A DNA stretch of 64,000 nt, taken from positions 62,001 through 126,000 of the forward strand of contig DATIXJ010000015.1 in NCBI GenBank assembly GCA_035518715.1, written 5' to 3'. Below the pieces are notes generated by a model. The model was given only the letters and a program-made list of their open reading frames with translations. It did not search any database and was not told the DNA's origin. Below, in pieces: positions 43,326-51,267 of the stretch (the first letter of the stretch is position 1; each line of letters opens with the position of its first letter). Both the position numbers and the translations under genes were made by a program. This stretch comes from DATIXJ01 sp035518715 (GTDB taxonomy: Bacteria; Bacteroidota; Ignavibacteria; UBA10030; SZUA-254).

Positions 43326-43900
43326 AGAGCAATTCGAACGGGCAAAAACTCGAGCGGGTCTTTAGGGACCTGCTCACGCTGATTGGTGAAGATCCGAAGC
43401 GCGAAGGGCTCCTGAGAACCCCGACCCGCGTCGCCGAGTCGTATAAGTTCCTCACGCAAGGTTATCACCAGGACATTACCGCGTTATTAAATGGTGCGAT
43501 CTTTACGGAGAAGTACGATGAGATGGTGATTGTGAAGGATATCGATTTCTTCAGTCTCTGCGAACATCATATTCTCCCGTTTTACGGCTGGATTCACGTG
43601 GCGTATATCCCGAACGGGAAGATTCTCGGGCTCAGCAAAATTCCGCGCATCGTTGAAGTGTTTGCACGGCGGCTGCAGGTGCAGGAGCGGTTGACACAGC
43701 AGATTGCCGATACGCTGTTCGAAGTTCTCGAGCCCGATGGGGTTGCCGTTGTTGCCGAGGCAAGACATCTCTGCATGATGATGCGAGGAGTGGAAAAGCA
43801 GAACTCGGTTGCCACGACAAGTGCCATGCTCGGCTCATTCCGGGAGGATGAGCGGACGCGTAATGAATTTCTCAAGTTGATCAACAGCAAGCTTTCCTGA
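43322..43900 (+). CDS. folE: GTP cyclohydrolase I
   Basis: A 192-residue enzyme that makes 7,8-dihydroneopterin triphosphate from GTP. The zinc site is in SLCEHHILPFYG and ARHLCMMMRGVEKQ, with KIPRIVEVFARRLQVQERLTQQIAD between them, which is all characteristic of type IA FolE. The ATG overlaps the PTPS-like stop (ATGA) and the SDR gene follows at once, so it is central to the pterin block. Confidence 0.97.
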   Translation: MKSNSNGQKLERVFRDLLTLIGEDPKREGLLRTPTRVAESYKFLTQGYHQDITALLNGAIFTEKYDEMVIVKDIDFFSLCEHHILPFYGWIHVAYIPNGKILGLSKIPRIVEVFARRLQVQERLTQQIADTLFEVLEPDGVAVVAEARHLCMMMRGVEKQNSVATTSAMLGSFREDERTRNEFLKLINSKLS

Positions 43901-43901
43901 G

Positions 43902-44642
43902 ATGCAGCGGAAGAGCCCGCAGGTCTTTGCGCGCAAATCGGTCGTCTGGGTTGTGGGATCTTCGCGAGGCATAGGACGCGAGATTGCGGAACAATTTTCT
44001 TTTCTTGGATTGAATGTCTGCTGTTCCGGAAGGAACCGGAAAGAGCTCGCGGCGACCGTGAAAAGTATTTGGGAAAAGGGGGGAACCGCATTTTCCTTCC
44101 CGTGTGATATACGACATCCCCGCACTGTTCGAGCGGCTGCGGTCGCAATTGTCCGTCAGGTCGGTGACATCGATGTTCTCGTCAATAATGCGGGGATAAC
44201 GGTCTTCAAATCGTTTACCAGTACGACGGAATCAGAGTTTTCTGCCATCCTTACCACGAATCTTCTTGGTCCCGTTTCCTGTATCAAGGCAGTTCTTCCG
44301 TCGATGATGAAACGAAAACACGGATGGATCATCAACATTCTTTCGAACGCCGCCGTCAAGGTCTTTGAGGGATCGACGGCATACACTGCTTCAAAAGCAG
44401 GCATGCTCGGGCTCTCGCGTGTTTTGCGTGAGGAGCTCCGACCGCATGGGGTAAAAGTCGTAAATGTGATTCCCGGTGCGACGGCTACAGGGATGTGGAG
44501 CCGGTCGGATCTGCGGAAATACAATCGGAGGATGATGAGCGCGAAAGGGGTTGCTGAATCCGTTGTTGCCGCGTACACGATGCCGGATGATGTTGTGGTT
44601 GATGAGATTCGGCTTCGTCCTCTTCAAGGCGACATAGACTAA
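43902..44642 (+). CDS. Short-chain dehydrogenase/reductase
   Basis: A 246-residue classical SDR. The cofactor loop is VGSSRGIGREIAEQFS (TGxxxGxG type), then VNNAGIT and the catalytic YTASKAG (YxxxK) with Ser before it (ILSNAAVK). Reduction of a carbonyl with NAD(P)H is expected. It begins 2 bp after folE, so sepiapterin- or 6-pyruvoyl-pterin-reductase activity is an attractive reading, but a general SDR role is possible. Confidence 0.8.
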   Translation: MQRKSPQVFARKSVVWVVGSSRGIGREIAEQFSFLGLNVCCSGRNRKELAATVKSIWEKGGTAFSFPCDIRHPRTVRAAAVAIVRQVGDIDVLVNNAGITVFKSFTSTTESEFSAILTTNLLGPVSCIKAVLPSMMKRKHGWIINILSNAAVKVFEGSTAYTASKAGMLGLSRVLREELRPHGVKVVNVIPGATATGMWSRSDLRKYNRRMMSAKGVAESVVAAYTMPDDVVVDEIRLRPLQGDID

Positions 44643-44674
44643 TCAGTTGACTTGGAGTTTGAAGGAAACTGTCA

Positions 44675-45388
44675 ATGAAGCTGCGAAATAAGACGGCTCT
44701 CGTTACTGGAGCGGGCAGGGGGATCGGGAAATCAATCGCTGTGGCACTTGCCCGCGAGGGCGCATCTGTTGTTGTTGCAGCACGGACATCATCGGAAGTT
44801 GACTCGGTTGCCCGCACGATCGTTGCCGGCGGTGGAAAAGCCATCTCCATGACTTCGGATGTCTCCGTAGAGTCGGATGTCAGGAATCTCGTGGAGCGTG
44901 CTGTCAGGGAATTCGGAACCGTTGATATTCTCGTGAATAATGCCGGAATCGGATCGTTCGCCAATGTCGCAAATCTTGCCACGGACGACTTTGACGAAAT
45001 GTGGAAAGTGAATATGCGAGGCGTCTTTCTCTGCACAAAGGCAGTGCTTCCCTGCATGACGAAACAGAAATCCGGCGATATCATCAATATTGCTTCGCTT
45101 GCAGGCCGAAACGCATTCGTGGGAGGTGCAGGATATGCGGCAACAAAGTGGGCTCTCATCGGGTTTTCCCGATGTCTCATGCTCGAGGTGCGGGAATTCA
45201 ATATCCGCGTCATCACACTTTGTCCCGGATCCGTTGATACCGGCTTTGGCAGAGGATCCGCGAAGCATTCCGATGCCATTCCGAAGGCGGAAGACATAGC
45301 CCAGGTAACGATCGATACCCTCCTGCTTCCGAGGAACGTGATGGTGAGTGAAGTCGACATTCGGCCGACCAATCCTTCCATGAAATGA
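44675..45388 (+). CDS. Short-chain dehydrogenase/reductase
   Basis: A 237-residue classical SDR similar to the preceding one. The cofactor loop is TGAGRGIGKSIAVAL, then VNNAGIGSF, the catalytic Ser in NIASLAGR and YAATKWA (YxxxK). It lies 32 bp downstream of the first SDR, so the pair may be tandem paralogues that have diverged. Two reductases beside folE and a PTPS-like gene fit the two-step reduction needed for tetrahydrobiopterin, but this is inference. Confidence 0.8.
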   Translation: MKLRNKTALVTGAGRGIGKSIAVALAREGASVVVAARTSSEVDSVARTIVAGGGKAISMTSDVSVESDVRNLVERAVREFGTVDILVNNAGIGSFANVANLATDDFDEMWKVNMRGVFLCTKAVLPCMTKQKSGDIINIASLAGRNAFVGGAGYAATKWALIGFSRCLMLEVREFNIRVITLCPGSVDTGFGRGSAKHSDAIPKAEDIAQVTIDTLLLPRNVMVSEVDIRPTNPSMK

Positions 45389-45439
45389 TCGGCCCGCCGA
45401 CGTGATTTCCGCTCTTTGATAATCGGGATGAAGGATTCA

Positions 45440-45469
45440 TTGGATCGATCTGAAGCTCATTCGTATCGT
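45440..45469 (+). promoter_or_regulatory. Possible promoter of the FNR-like gene
   Basis: TTGGAT (45440-45445), 18 bp, TATCGT (45464-45469). The predicted start is near 45476. The spacer is longer than in the other promoters of this window, so support is weaker. Confidence 0.35.
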
Positions 45470-45500
45470 CGGTGCACTCGTATCCGCGTGGTGTCGTTGT

Positions 45501-46487
45501 ATGGCTGAGCGAAAAACCGGGAAAGTGATTTACCGGCGTGCGCTTTCTCCGGTACTCGAAATCTTTCGTCTCGCACCGGAAGAAGGAAGTCCTTTTCCCG
45601 ACTACAAGAGCGGACAGTTCCTTGCGCTCTCCCGCGATAACTGCCGGCTTACCAAGAAGATTCCTTCCCCCGATGGTTCTGCCGGCTACACGTATGAGGT
45701 CGATGAGCAGGGTCAGATCAAGCGCGGAACGGTAACGCACTCCTACTCGATTGCTTCTGCACCCACGGAAACCCGTCAGCGGGGTTATCTCGAATTTTAC
45801 GTCGTCCTCGAACTCATCAAGATCGAAACTCCGGGCCGCCTCTCCGAGTCGTTGTTCGAGGTCAACCCCGAAGTGGATAATAAAGTTCACTACATCAACA
45901 AGATCACAGGGGAATTTACGCTGGAGAAGCGTGCCGCCGGCTCGAAGAATATCATCATGGTCGGTACGGGAACGGGCCTGGCGCCGTTTGCATCGATGAT
46001 GAAACAACTCTACTATGATGCACTCGATGGCACAGTGCATCCCGCGCGATTCACTCTCTTCCACGCAAACCGTACACTGAAGGAGCTCGGCTATCACGAC
46101 GAGCTGAGGAGCATCGAGGCATCGGAAAAGCTCGATTTCGTGTACGTGCCGTCTGTCAGCAGGCCGGGCAGCAATGAGAAGGACAACCCGCATCTCGGAT
46201 TTGGCAGGGCGAATAATGTTCTCAGATCAGTTCTTGGAATGCCGCTGCAGGAAGAGGAACTTGCACAGACCGCAAGACGTGAACACGGCGATACAGCACG
46301 TGCAGACGCAGCGGTCAGACGGGCAGTTGAGCCCCGTCTCCCGCGTCAATTGAGAGGGGAAGATCTCCGGGAGCGGATCATCTCGGAATCCAGCGTGATT
46401 CTCGCCTGCGGGAACCCGTTGCTCATGGGAGATGTCAGACACATCGCGGGGCAGAATTCGATTCGAGTCGAGATGGAGGAATGGTAG
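45501..46487 (+). CDS. Ferredoxin-NADP reductase-like flavoprotein
   Basis: A 328-residue FNR-family protein. The FAD motif RxYS appears as VTHSYSIASAPTE, and the NADP-binding motif is MVGTGTGLAPFASMM. ILACGNPLLMGDV is near the C-terminus. Between about 215 and 290 an extra charged region (EEELAQTARREHGDTARADAAVRR) is inserted compared with plain FNR. It transfers electrons between NADPH and a ferredoxin or flavodoxin. It ends 12 bp from a convergent gene. Confidence 0.83.
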   Translation: MAERKTGKVIYRRALSPVLEIFRLAPEEGSPFPDYKSGQFLALSRDNCRLTKKIPSPDGSAGYTYEVDEQGQIKRGTVTHSYSIASAPTETRQRGYLEFYVVLELIKIETPGRLSESLFEVNPEVDNKVHYINKITGEFTLEKRAAGSKNIIMVGTGTGLAPFASMMKQLYYDALDGTVHPARFTLFHANRTLKELGYHDELRSIEASEKLDFVYVPSVSRPGSNEKDNPHLGFGRANNVLRSVLGMPLQEEELAQTARREHGDTARADAAVRRAVEPRLPRQLRGEDLRERIISESSVILACGNPLLMGDVRHIAGQNSIRVEMEEW

Positions 46488-46499
46488 AGCCCGCCCGGC

Positions 46500-46745
46500 T
46501 CATTCCTTCATCCCGGGATCGGCGTATAATCCGAGAATGCAGTTTCTGCAGAAATGCAGGAGCTTATAATCACCCACCTGCCGGATAATGAGTTTTTCTT
46601 TCGGGAATTCCCCGCGACAAATCGAGCACCGCTCCATTTCCTCAGCACCGGGAGTAGTTGATTTCTTTCCGAGTATTTTGAATCCAAAAAATGCTATGAG
46701 CAGGACGATGCCGAGGAACACTCCCCCGAGAATGGAGACGACCAT
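46500..46745 (-). CDS. Small membrane protein with two CxxC pairs
   Basis: An 81-residue protein. Residues 2-24 are a membrane segment (VSILGGVFLGIVLLIAFFGFKIL). The soluble tail has CSICRGEF and FCRNCI, a zinc-ribbon-like arrangement with pairs about 22 residues apart. I do not recognise a named family. It lies 3 bp after the O-methyltransferase gene on the same strand, so the two are co-transcribed. It may act in protein-protein contact at the inner membrane. Confidence 0.6.
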   Translation of the reverse strand: MVVSILGGVFLGIVLLIAFFGFKILGKKSTTPGAEEMERCSICRGEFPKEKLIIRQVGDYKLLHFCRNCILGLYADPGMKE

Positions 46746-46748
46746 ATC

Positions 46749-47375
46749 TCACACTTTGATACTGATGGAAACCCCGTCACGAAGGGGAATGATGGAGGTG
46801 AAAACTTCCTTGGATGATTGGATGAGCCGGTTGAACGTGAGAATCCCCGCGGTGTCGGCATCCGGATGGGCATCGAATATCCGGCCGCTCCAGAGAACAT
46901 TGTCGGCGATGAGCAGTCCGCCCTTCCGTAAACGGGGGAGCGCTTTGCGGAATGCCTTCGGATAAAATTGCTTGTGGATGTCGAGGAAGATCACATCGAA
47001 CAGCCCGTCGGTTTTCTCCATCATGGTCAGTGCATCTCCGACAAGATAGGAAATGCGCTGGGACATCCGCGCGCGTGTAAAATACTTCCTCCCGGCATCG
47101 GCAAGTTCCTGACGATTGTCCGTGCAGATAACGTTCCCGTCTTTTCCGATCGCTTTTGCGAACCAGTATGCCGAGTATCCGAAACCGGAGCCAAGCTCGA
47201 GTATGCGTTGCGCATTGATGGACCCTGCCAGAAGGAAGAGCAGTCTCCCGACAAGTGGTCCGACAATCGGAAAGTCGTTCGCTGCAGCGTACTGTTCCAT
47301 CTCGCTGAGGACCGCGTCACGGTCTGGAATCGTATTCGAAAGATAATCCTGGATTTTCGGATCAAGAATATCCAT
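46749..47375 (-). CDS. Class I SAM-dependent O-methyltransferase
   Basis: A 208-residue protein of the caffeoyl-CoA / catechol O-methyltransferase type (also near TrmR-like tRNA methyltransferases). The SAM motif I is RILELGSGFGYSAYWFA, followed by ICTDNRQE, DVIFLDIHKQFY and GGLLIADNVLWSGRI. The catalytic Asp and metal-binding Asp-Asn are present. The substrate is unknown. A promoter ends within a few bases of the ATG. Confidence 0.85.
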   Translation of the reverse strand: MDILDPKIQDYLSNTIPDRDAVLSEMEQYAAANDFPIVGPLVGRLLFLLAGSINAQRILELGSGFGYSAYWFAKAIGKDGNVICTDNRQELADAGRKYFTRARMSQRISYLVGDALTMMEKTDGLFDVIFLDIHKQFYPKAFRKALPRLRKGGLLIADNVLWSGRIFDAHPDADTAGILTFNRLIQSSKEVFTSIIPLRDGVSISIKV

Positions 47376-47383
47376 ATCTGATT

Positions 47384-47411
47384 AATATATGAAGATCTCG
47401 TTGAAAATCAA
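47384..47411 (-). promoter_or_regulatory. Promoter of the O-methyltransferase gene, nearly leaderless
   Basis: On the minus strand: TTGATT (47411-47406), 16 bp, TATATT (47389-47384). The predicted start near 47377 is 2 nt before the ATG at 47375. Confidence 0.5.
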
Positions 47412-47413
47412 CG
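47399..47413. repeat. Inverted repeat over the O-methyltransferase -35 element
   Basis: CGTTGA (47399-47404), AAA, TCAACG (47408-47413). It lies between the divergent O-methyltransferase and HD genes and overlaps the -35 element, so it could be an operator. Confidence 0.3.
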
Positions 47414-47477
47414 ATTTCCGTAATCATTGCATCTGAATTTGCAATTTTTCATCTTGAATGAAGAGAAAGGAAACTCT

Positions 47478-48026
47478 ATGAACCGTGCCGAGGCCCTGCA
47501 GATTCTGAAGGAGTATACAAAGAGCGATGCGCTCCTCAAACATATGTATGCCGTTGAAGCAGCAATGCGCTGGTATGCAAAAAAGTACAGCGAGGATGAA
47601 GAGCGATGGGGTGTAACGGGGCTTCTCCATGATTTTGATTATGAGATGTATCCCACTGCTCCCGATCATCCATTGAAGGGATCGGAGATTCTGAAGGAGA
47701 AGGGTGTGGATGAAGAAACCCGGAAGGCGATTCTGGGCCATGCAACATATACCGGAATCCCGAGGGATTCGCAAATGGCAAAGACGCTGTACGCATGCGA
47801 CGAGCTTTGCGGATTCATTATGGCATGTTCGGTGATACGGCCGAATAAGATCGCGGATCTCGAGGTGTCTTCCGTCAAGAAGAAGCTGAAAGACAAAGCG
47901 TTTGCCCGCAACGTGAGCCGTGAAGATATCAGCGAAGGTACTGCCGGACTGGGGATCCCCCTCGACGAGCACATCGGCAATGTCATACAGGCGATGAGAG
48001 CGATTTCTCCGGAGCTTGGACTTTGA
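47478..48026 (+). CDS. HD domain protein
   Basis: A 182-residue helical protein of the HD superfamily. HMYAVEAAMRWYAKKY has the first metal His. LLHDFDYEMYP carries the HD pair, and GHATYTGIPRD has a later His. It is a phosphohydrolase of unknown substrate. GAGAAAGGAA precedes ATG 47478; an in-frame extension to 47427 has no ribosome-binding site. Confidence 0.85.
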   Translation: MNRAEALQILKEYTKSDALLKHMYAVEAAMRWYAKKYSEDEERWGVTGLLHDFDYEMYPTAPDHPLKGSEILKEKGVDEETRKAILGHATYTGIPRDSQMAKTLYACDELCGFIMACSVIRPNKIADLEVSSVKKKLKDKAFARNVSREDISEGTAGLGIPLDEHIGNVIQAMRAISPELGL

Positions 48027-48381
48027 AGATGAAGACGGAATCGGGGAAAATGAACCCGTTCAAGATCCTCCGGAATGAATTGGCTGATTCTGTTGTTCCA
48101 AGAAATGAAGCTCTTCTCTGCGATGCGGAGGGGTGCTCTATGTCACAACCTGGTGTGCAAAAATGTGTTTTTATGCAGTACAGGATAACCGCCAAAATCC
48201 GCTCATGATGTATTTCGCAACGAAGATTGTGGAAGTGCTTGATTCTTCAACTGCTGCATGTTGTTGTCGGGGATATGGAGGGAATTCTCTGTTCTGGTGA
48301 CTGTGCCGATGATGGTGATGATGCGCGAAGCCCTTTCTCAGAACAGATGAAGGGCTTCAGTGTTTTTATGGAAGGATGATT
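48027..48381 (+). other. 355-bp gene-poor stretch between the HD gene and cysM
   Basis: No convincing gene is seen. A 61-residue reading (48023-48208) overlaps the HD gene and lacks family features, so I reject it. The stretch ends in a strong terminator hairpin. No clear promoter could be placed for cysM, which suggests a leader or read-through from the HD gene. Confidence 0.4.
48327..48367 (+). terminator. Strong hairpin with T tract just before cysM
   Basis: GAAGCCCTT (48327-48335) pairs perfectly with AAGGGCTTC (48350-48358) across a 14-nt loop; AGTGTTTTT follows. It ends 14 bases before the cysM start, so it may stop the HD transcript or act as an attenuator. Confidence 0.8.
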
Positions 48382-49320
48382 ATGGAAACGACGAAACACA
48401 CGACTCTTGCAACCGAGCGATACGACAGAAATTCGCTCCTGGGGCAGATCGGCAACACGCCGCTGCTCCGGCTGAGAAATATCACGGTCCCGGGGGTTGA
48501 CATTTTTGCAAAAGCGGAATGGTTCAATCCGGGAGGGTCGGTGAAGGATCGCGCGGTTTTGCACATGCTTCTCGAGGCGGAGCGAGTCGGGCGACTACGG
48601 CACGATCTCAAGATCATCGATGCTACCAGCGGGAATACCGGCATCGCTTATGCTATGATCGGCAGTCTCCTCGGATATTCGGTTGTACTTGCTATGCCCG
48701 CGAATGCAAGCGAGGGGCGCAAGCGAATTCTTCAGGCCTTCGGCGCCGAATTGATTCTCACCGATCCCATGGATGGGACCGACGGCGCACAGAAAAAAGT
48801 GAAGAGTATCGTTTCCGAATCGCCGAGGAAATATTTTTATCCCGACCAGTACAATAATCCCCACAACTGGAAGGCGCATTACGAAACGACGGCTCCGGAG
48901 ATCTGGTCCCAGACGAATGGAACGATCACACACTTTGTGGCCGGGCTCGGCACAACGGGCACGTTTATCGGAACTTCCCGGCGTCTCAAAGAGCTCAATC
49001 CCGGCATCCGGTGCATTTCGGTTCAGCCCGATCTCCCGATGCACGGCATCGAGGGACTGAAGGACTTGTCCTCGGCGATTGTTCCGGGCATCTACGATCC
49101 GAAAGTTGCAGATGAAGAGCGGCTCGTTTCAACCGAAGCTGCCATGGCGATGACTCGCCGGCTCGCAAGGGAAGAAGGACTCTTTACGGGAGTTTCGAGC
49201 GGTGCTGCGCTGGCAGTTGCGCTCCGGATCGCACAGGAGTTGAATTCGGGTACGATTGTTACGATATTCCCCGATGGCGGTGACAAATATCTCAGCGAAC
49301 AAACATGGCATGGAGACTGA
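48382..49320 (+). CDS. cysM: Cysteine synthase, CysM-type (sulfur-carrier-dependent)
   Basis: A 312-residue PLP enzyme of the cysteine synthase family. IGNTPLLRLRNI, NPGGSVKDRAVLHML (PLP Lys), TSGNTGIAYAMIG and GTTGTFIG are present, and GVSSGAALAVAL binds the PLP phosphate. It resembles the mycobacterial CysM that uses a thiocarboxylated sulfur-carrier protein. The downstream JAMM protease and carrier/E1 fusion support this. GGAAGG is 6 bases before ATG 48382; ATG 48376 is too close to it. Confidence 0.9.
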   Translation: METTKHTTLATERYDRNSLLGQIGNTPLLRLRNITVPGVDIFAKAEWFNPGGSVKDRAVLHMLLEAERVGRLRHDLKIIDATSGNTGIAYAMIGSLLGYSVVLAMPANASEGRKRILQAFGAELILTDPMDGTDGAQKKVKSIVSESPRKYFYPDQYNNPHNWKAHYETTAPEIWSQTNGTITHFVAGLGTTGTFIGTSRRLKELNPGIRCISVQPDLPMHGIEGLKDLSSAIVPGIYDPKVADEERLVSTEAAMAMTRRLAREEGLFTGVSSGAALAVALRIAQELNSGTIVTIFPDGGDKYLSEQTWHGD

Positions 49321-49323
49321 CTA

Positions 49324-49749
49324 GTGCTTCGAATCTCACATGAGCTTGTCCGCAGGATCTCGCTCCACGGGGAACAAACCTATCCGGAGGAGTGCTGCGG
49401 GGCGCTGTACGGAACAGAGGCCGAGGGTGTGCGAACTGTCCTGTACGTTCAGGAGATTTCCAACACTCAGGATGTGAACCGCGAACGCCGGTTCTCTCTC
49501 ACTGCCGATCAGTACAGGAGCGCCGAGCGCAAAGCGAAGGAACTGCATCTCACGCTTCTGGGGTTCTATCATTCACATCCGGATCATCCGGCGGAGCCGT
49601 CACAGTTCGACCTGGAGCATGCGTTTCCCTGGTTTTCGTACATCATTCAAAACATCTCCGGCGGGAATGCGGGATTGCTGACTTCCTGGATACTCGACGA
49701 GACCCGGATGCGGTTTAACGAACAAACGGTAAGCGAGGAGACCACCTAA
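49324..49749 (+). CDS. JAMM/MPN metalloprotease (Mec+-like)
   Basis: A 141-residue JAB-domain protein read from GTG 49324. The JAMM zinc motif is complete: Glu22/23 in YPEECCGALYG, His83 and His85 in FYHSHPD, Ser93 and Asp96. Mec+ proteins cut cysteine from the C-terminus of a sulfur carrier, and related JAMM proteins process ubiquitin-like fusions. It lies 4 bp after cysM and 11 bp before the carrier-E1 gene, in one operon. Here it could also release the fused carrier (Gly90-Gly91) in the next protein. Confidence 0.87.
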   Translation: MLRISHELVRRISLHGEQTYPEECCGALYGTEAEGVRTVLYVQEISNTQDVNRERRFSLTADQYRSAERKAKELHLTLLGFYHSHPDHPAEPSQFDLEHAFPWFSYIIQNISGGNAGLLTSWILDETRMRFNEQTVSEETT

Positions 49750-49759
49750 AGGTAAAACC

Positions 49760-51193
49760 ATGAGTGTCAACGTACTGATTCCGACTCCCCTGAGACCGTA
49801 TGCCGACGCGCATGACCGCGTCGCGGTAGCGGGGAAGACGGTAGGAGAAACACTTTCCAATCTTGTTCTTCAATACCCTTCGCTGAAGAGGCACCTGTAC
49901 GGTGACGACGGGAAGCTGAGGAATTATATCAATATTTACGTGAACGACGAGGATATCCGCTATCTCGAAAAGGAAAAGACCCCGGTCACGGCAAACGATG
50001 TTGTCAGCATCGTTCCGTCTATTGCCGGCGGAAGCGGGGCAGCTACGGCAGAACGTGTCGAGCTTTCGCGGGAAGAGATGTTGCGATACAGTCGCCACCT
50101 GATCATGCCGGAAGTCGGGCTGGAGGGGCAGAAGAAATTGAAAGCAGCGCGCGTCCTTCTGATCGGGGCCGGAGGGCTCGGTTCGCCCCTCGGCCTGTAT
50201 CTGGCCGCAGCGGGCGTCGGGACAATCGGGATCGTGGATTTTGACAAGGTTGATCTTACCAATCTCCACCGGCAGCTCTTGCACGGGACCACCGATGTGG
50301 GGAGATCGAAGCTCGACTCTGCACGTGACCGTCTTGCCGATGTCAATCCGCATGTCAACGTGGAGACCTACGAAATGCGTCTGACCTCTGAAAACGCTCT
50401 GGATCTCCTCGAACGATTTGACGTGATCATTGACGGGACGGATAATTTCCCCACAAGGTATCTTGTCAACGATGCATGTGTACTGCTGGGGAAACCGAAC
50501 GTTTATGGGAGCATTTTCCGGTTCGACGGGCAGGTTACCGTCTTTGACGCGCGGAAAGGGCCGTGCTACCGATGTCTTTACGCCGCGCCGCCGCCGCCGG
50601 GGCTCGTTCCGAGCTGTGCAGAAGGGGGCGTGCTGGGTGTACTCCCTGGTATCATCGGTACACTCCAGGCACTCGAAGCAATCAAGATTATCATCGGTCA
50701 TGGTGAAGTTCTCGTCGGGCGGCTTGTCCTTTTTGATGCATTCACCATGAAGTTTCGCGAGTTCAAACTGCGAAAGGATCCGCAGTGCCCGATCTGTTCG
50801 GCAAATCCCACAATCCATCAGCTGATTGATTACGAACAGTTCTGCGGCACTTCTCCGCATCCGACGAATGGAACGAGTGAATTTGAGATCTCTGTTCAGG
50901 AGCTGAAGTCCCGTCTTGACCGAGGAGATGATCTGCTTATCCTCGACGTGCGCGAAGCCCACGAATATGAGATCAACAATCTCAACGGGCTTCTCATCCC
51001 TCTCAACCAGCTTCCGGCTCGCGTGCATGAACTTGATTCGTCCCGCGAGATTATCGTTCATTGCAAGATGGGTGGCCGAAGCGCCCGCGCCGTGGAGTTT
51101 CTTCGCCAGAGCGGATTCAGGAAGGTGAAGAATCTCGTGGGCGGCATCGATGCGTGGGCGGAAAACATCGATCCCACCATGCCGCACTACTAG
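49760..51193 (+). CDS. Ubiquitin-like sulfur carrier - E1-like adenylyltransferase - rhodanese fusion
   Basis: A 477-residue protein of three parts. Residues 1-91 are a MoaD/ThiS/CysO-type beta-grasp domain that ends in IAGG (Gly90-Gly91). Residues 102-370 are MoeB-like (LLIGAGGLGSPLG for ATP, Cys286 in PSCAEGGVLGVLPG, CYRC and CPIC zinc pairs). Residues 383-475 are a rhodanese domain with active Cys435 in VHCKMGGRS. The carrier domain should receive sulfur as a thiocarboxylate and give it to CysM. The diglycine is internal, so cleavage after Gly91, perhaps by the JAMM protease, would be needed. Confidence 0.88.
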   Translation: MSVNVLIPTPLRPYADAHDRVAVAGKTVGETLSNLVLQYPSLKRHLYGDDGKLRNYINIYVNDEDIRYLEKEKTPVTANDVVSIVPSIAGGSGAATAERVELSREEMLRYSRHLIMPEVGLEGQKKLKAARVLLIGAGGLGSPLGLYLAAAGVGTIGIVDFDKVDLTNLHRQLLHGTTDVGRSKLDSARDRLADVNPHVNVETYEMRLTSENALDLLERFDVIIDGTDNFPTRYLVNDACVLLGKPNVYGSIFRFDGQVTVFDARKGPCYRCLYAAPPPPGLVPSCAEGGVLGVLPGIIGTLQALEAIKIIIGHGEVLVGRLVLFDAFTMKFREFKLRKDPQCPICSANPTIHQLIDYEQFCGTSPHPTNGTSEFEISVQELKSRLDRGDDLLILDVREAHEYEINNLNGLLIPLNQLPARVHELDSSREIIVHCKMGGRSARAVEFLRQSGFRKVKNLVGGIDAWAENIDPTMPHY

Positions 51194-51210
51194 CAGTTTC
51201 TCCCCGAACC

Positions 51211-51239
51211 TTGTAACTCTTCAAATATTTCCCTACATT
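51211..51239 (+). promoter_or_regulatory. Promoter of the 51268 envelope gene
   Basis: TTGTAA (51211-51216), 17 bp, TACATT (51234-51239). The predicted start near 51246 gives a 22-nt leader with GTGGAGA. Confidence 0.55.
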
Positions 51240-51267
51240 CTCCGATTCACTTTGTGGAGAATTGTCT

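Noticed and set aside
46487..46501. GC-rich hairpin between the convergent FNR-like and small membrane protein genes
   Set aside because: Only five base pairs and no T tract on either strand, so it does not make a credible terminator.
48023..48208. 61-residue open frame after the HD gene
   Set aside because: It overlaps the HD stop, has no recognisable features and a composition typical of non-coding sequence.
48027..48381. SAM (S-box) or other known riboswitch upstream of cysM
   Set aside because: I could not find the conserved core sequences of the S-box or other common sulfur riboswitches; only the terminal hairpin is clear.
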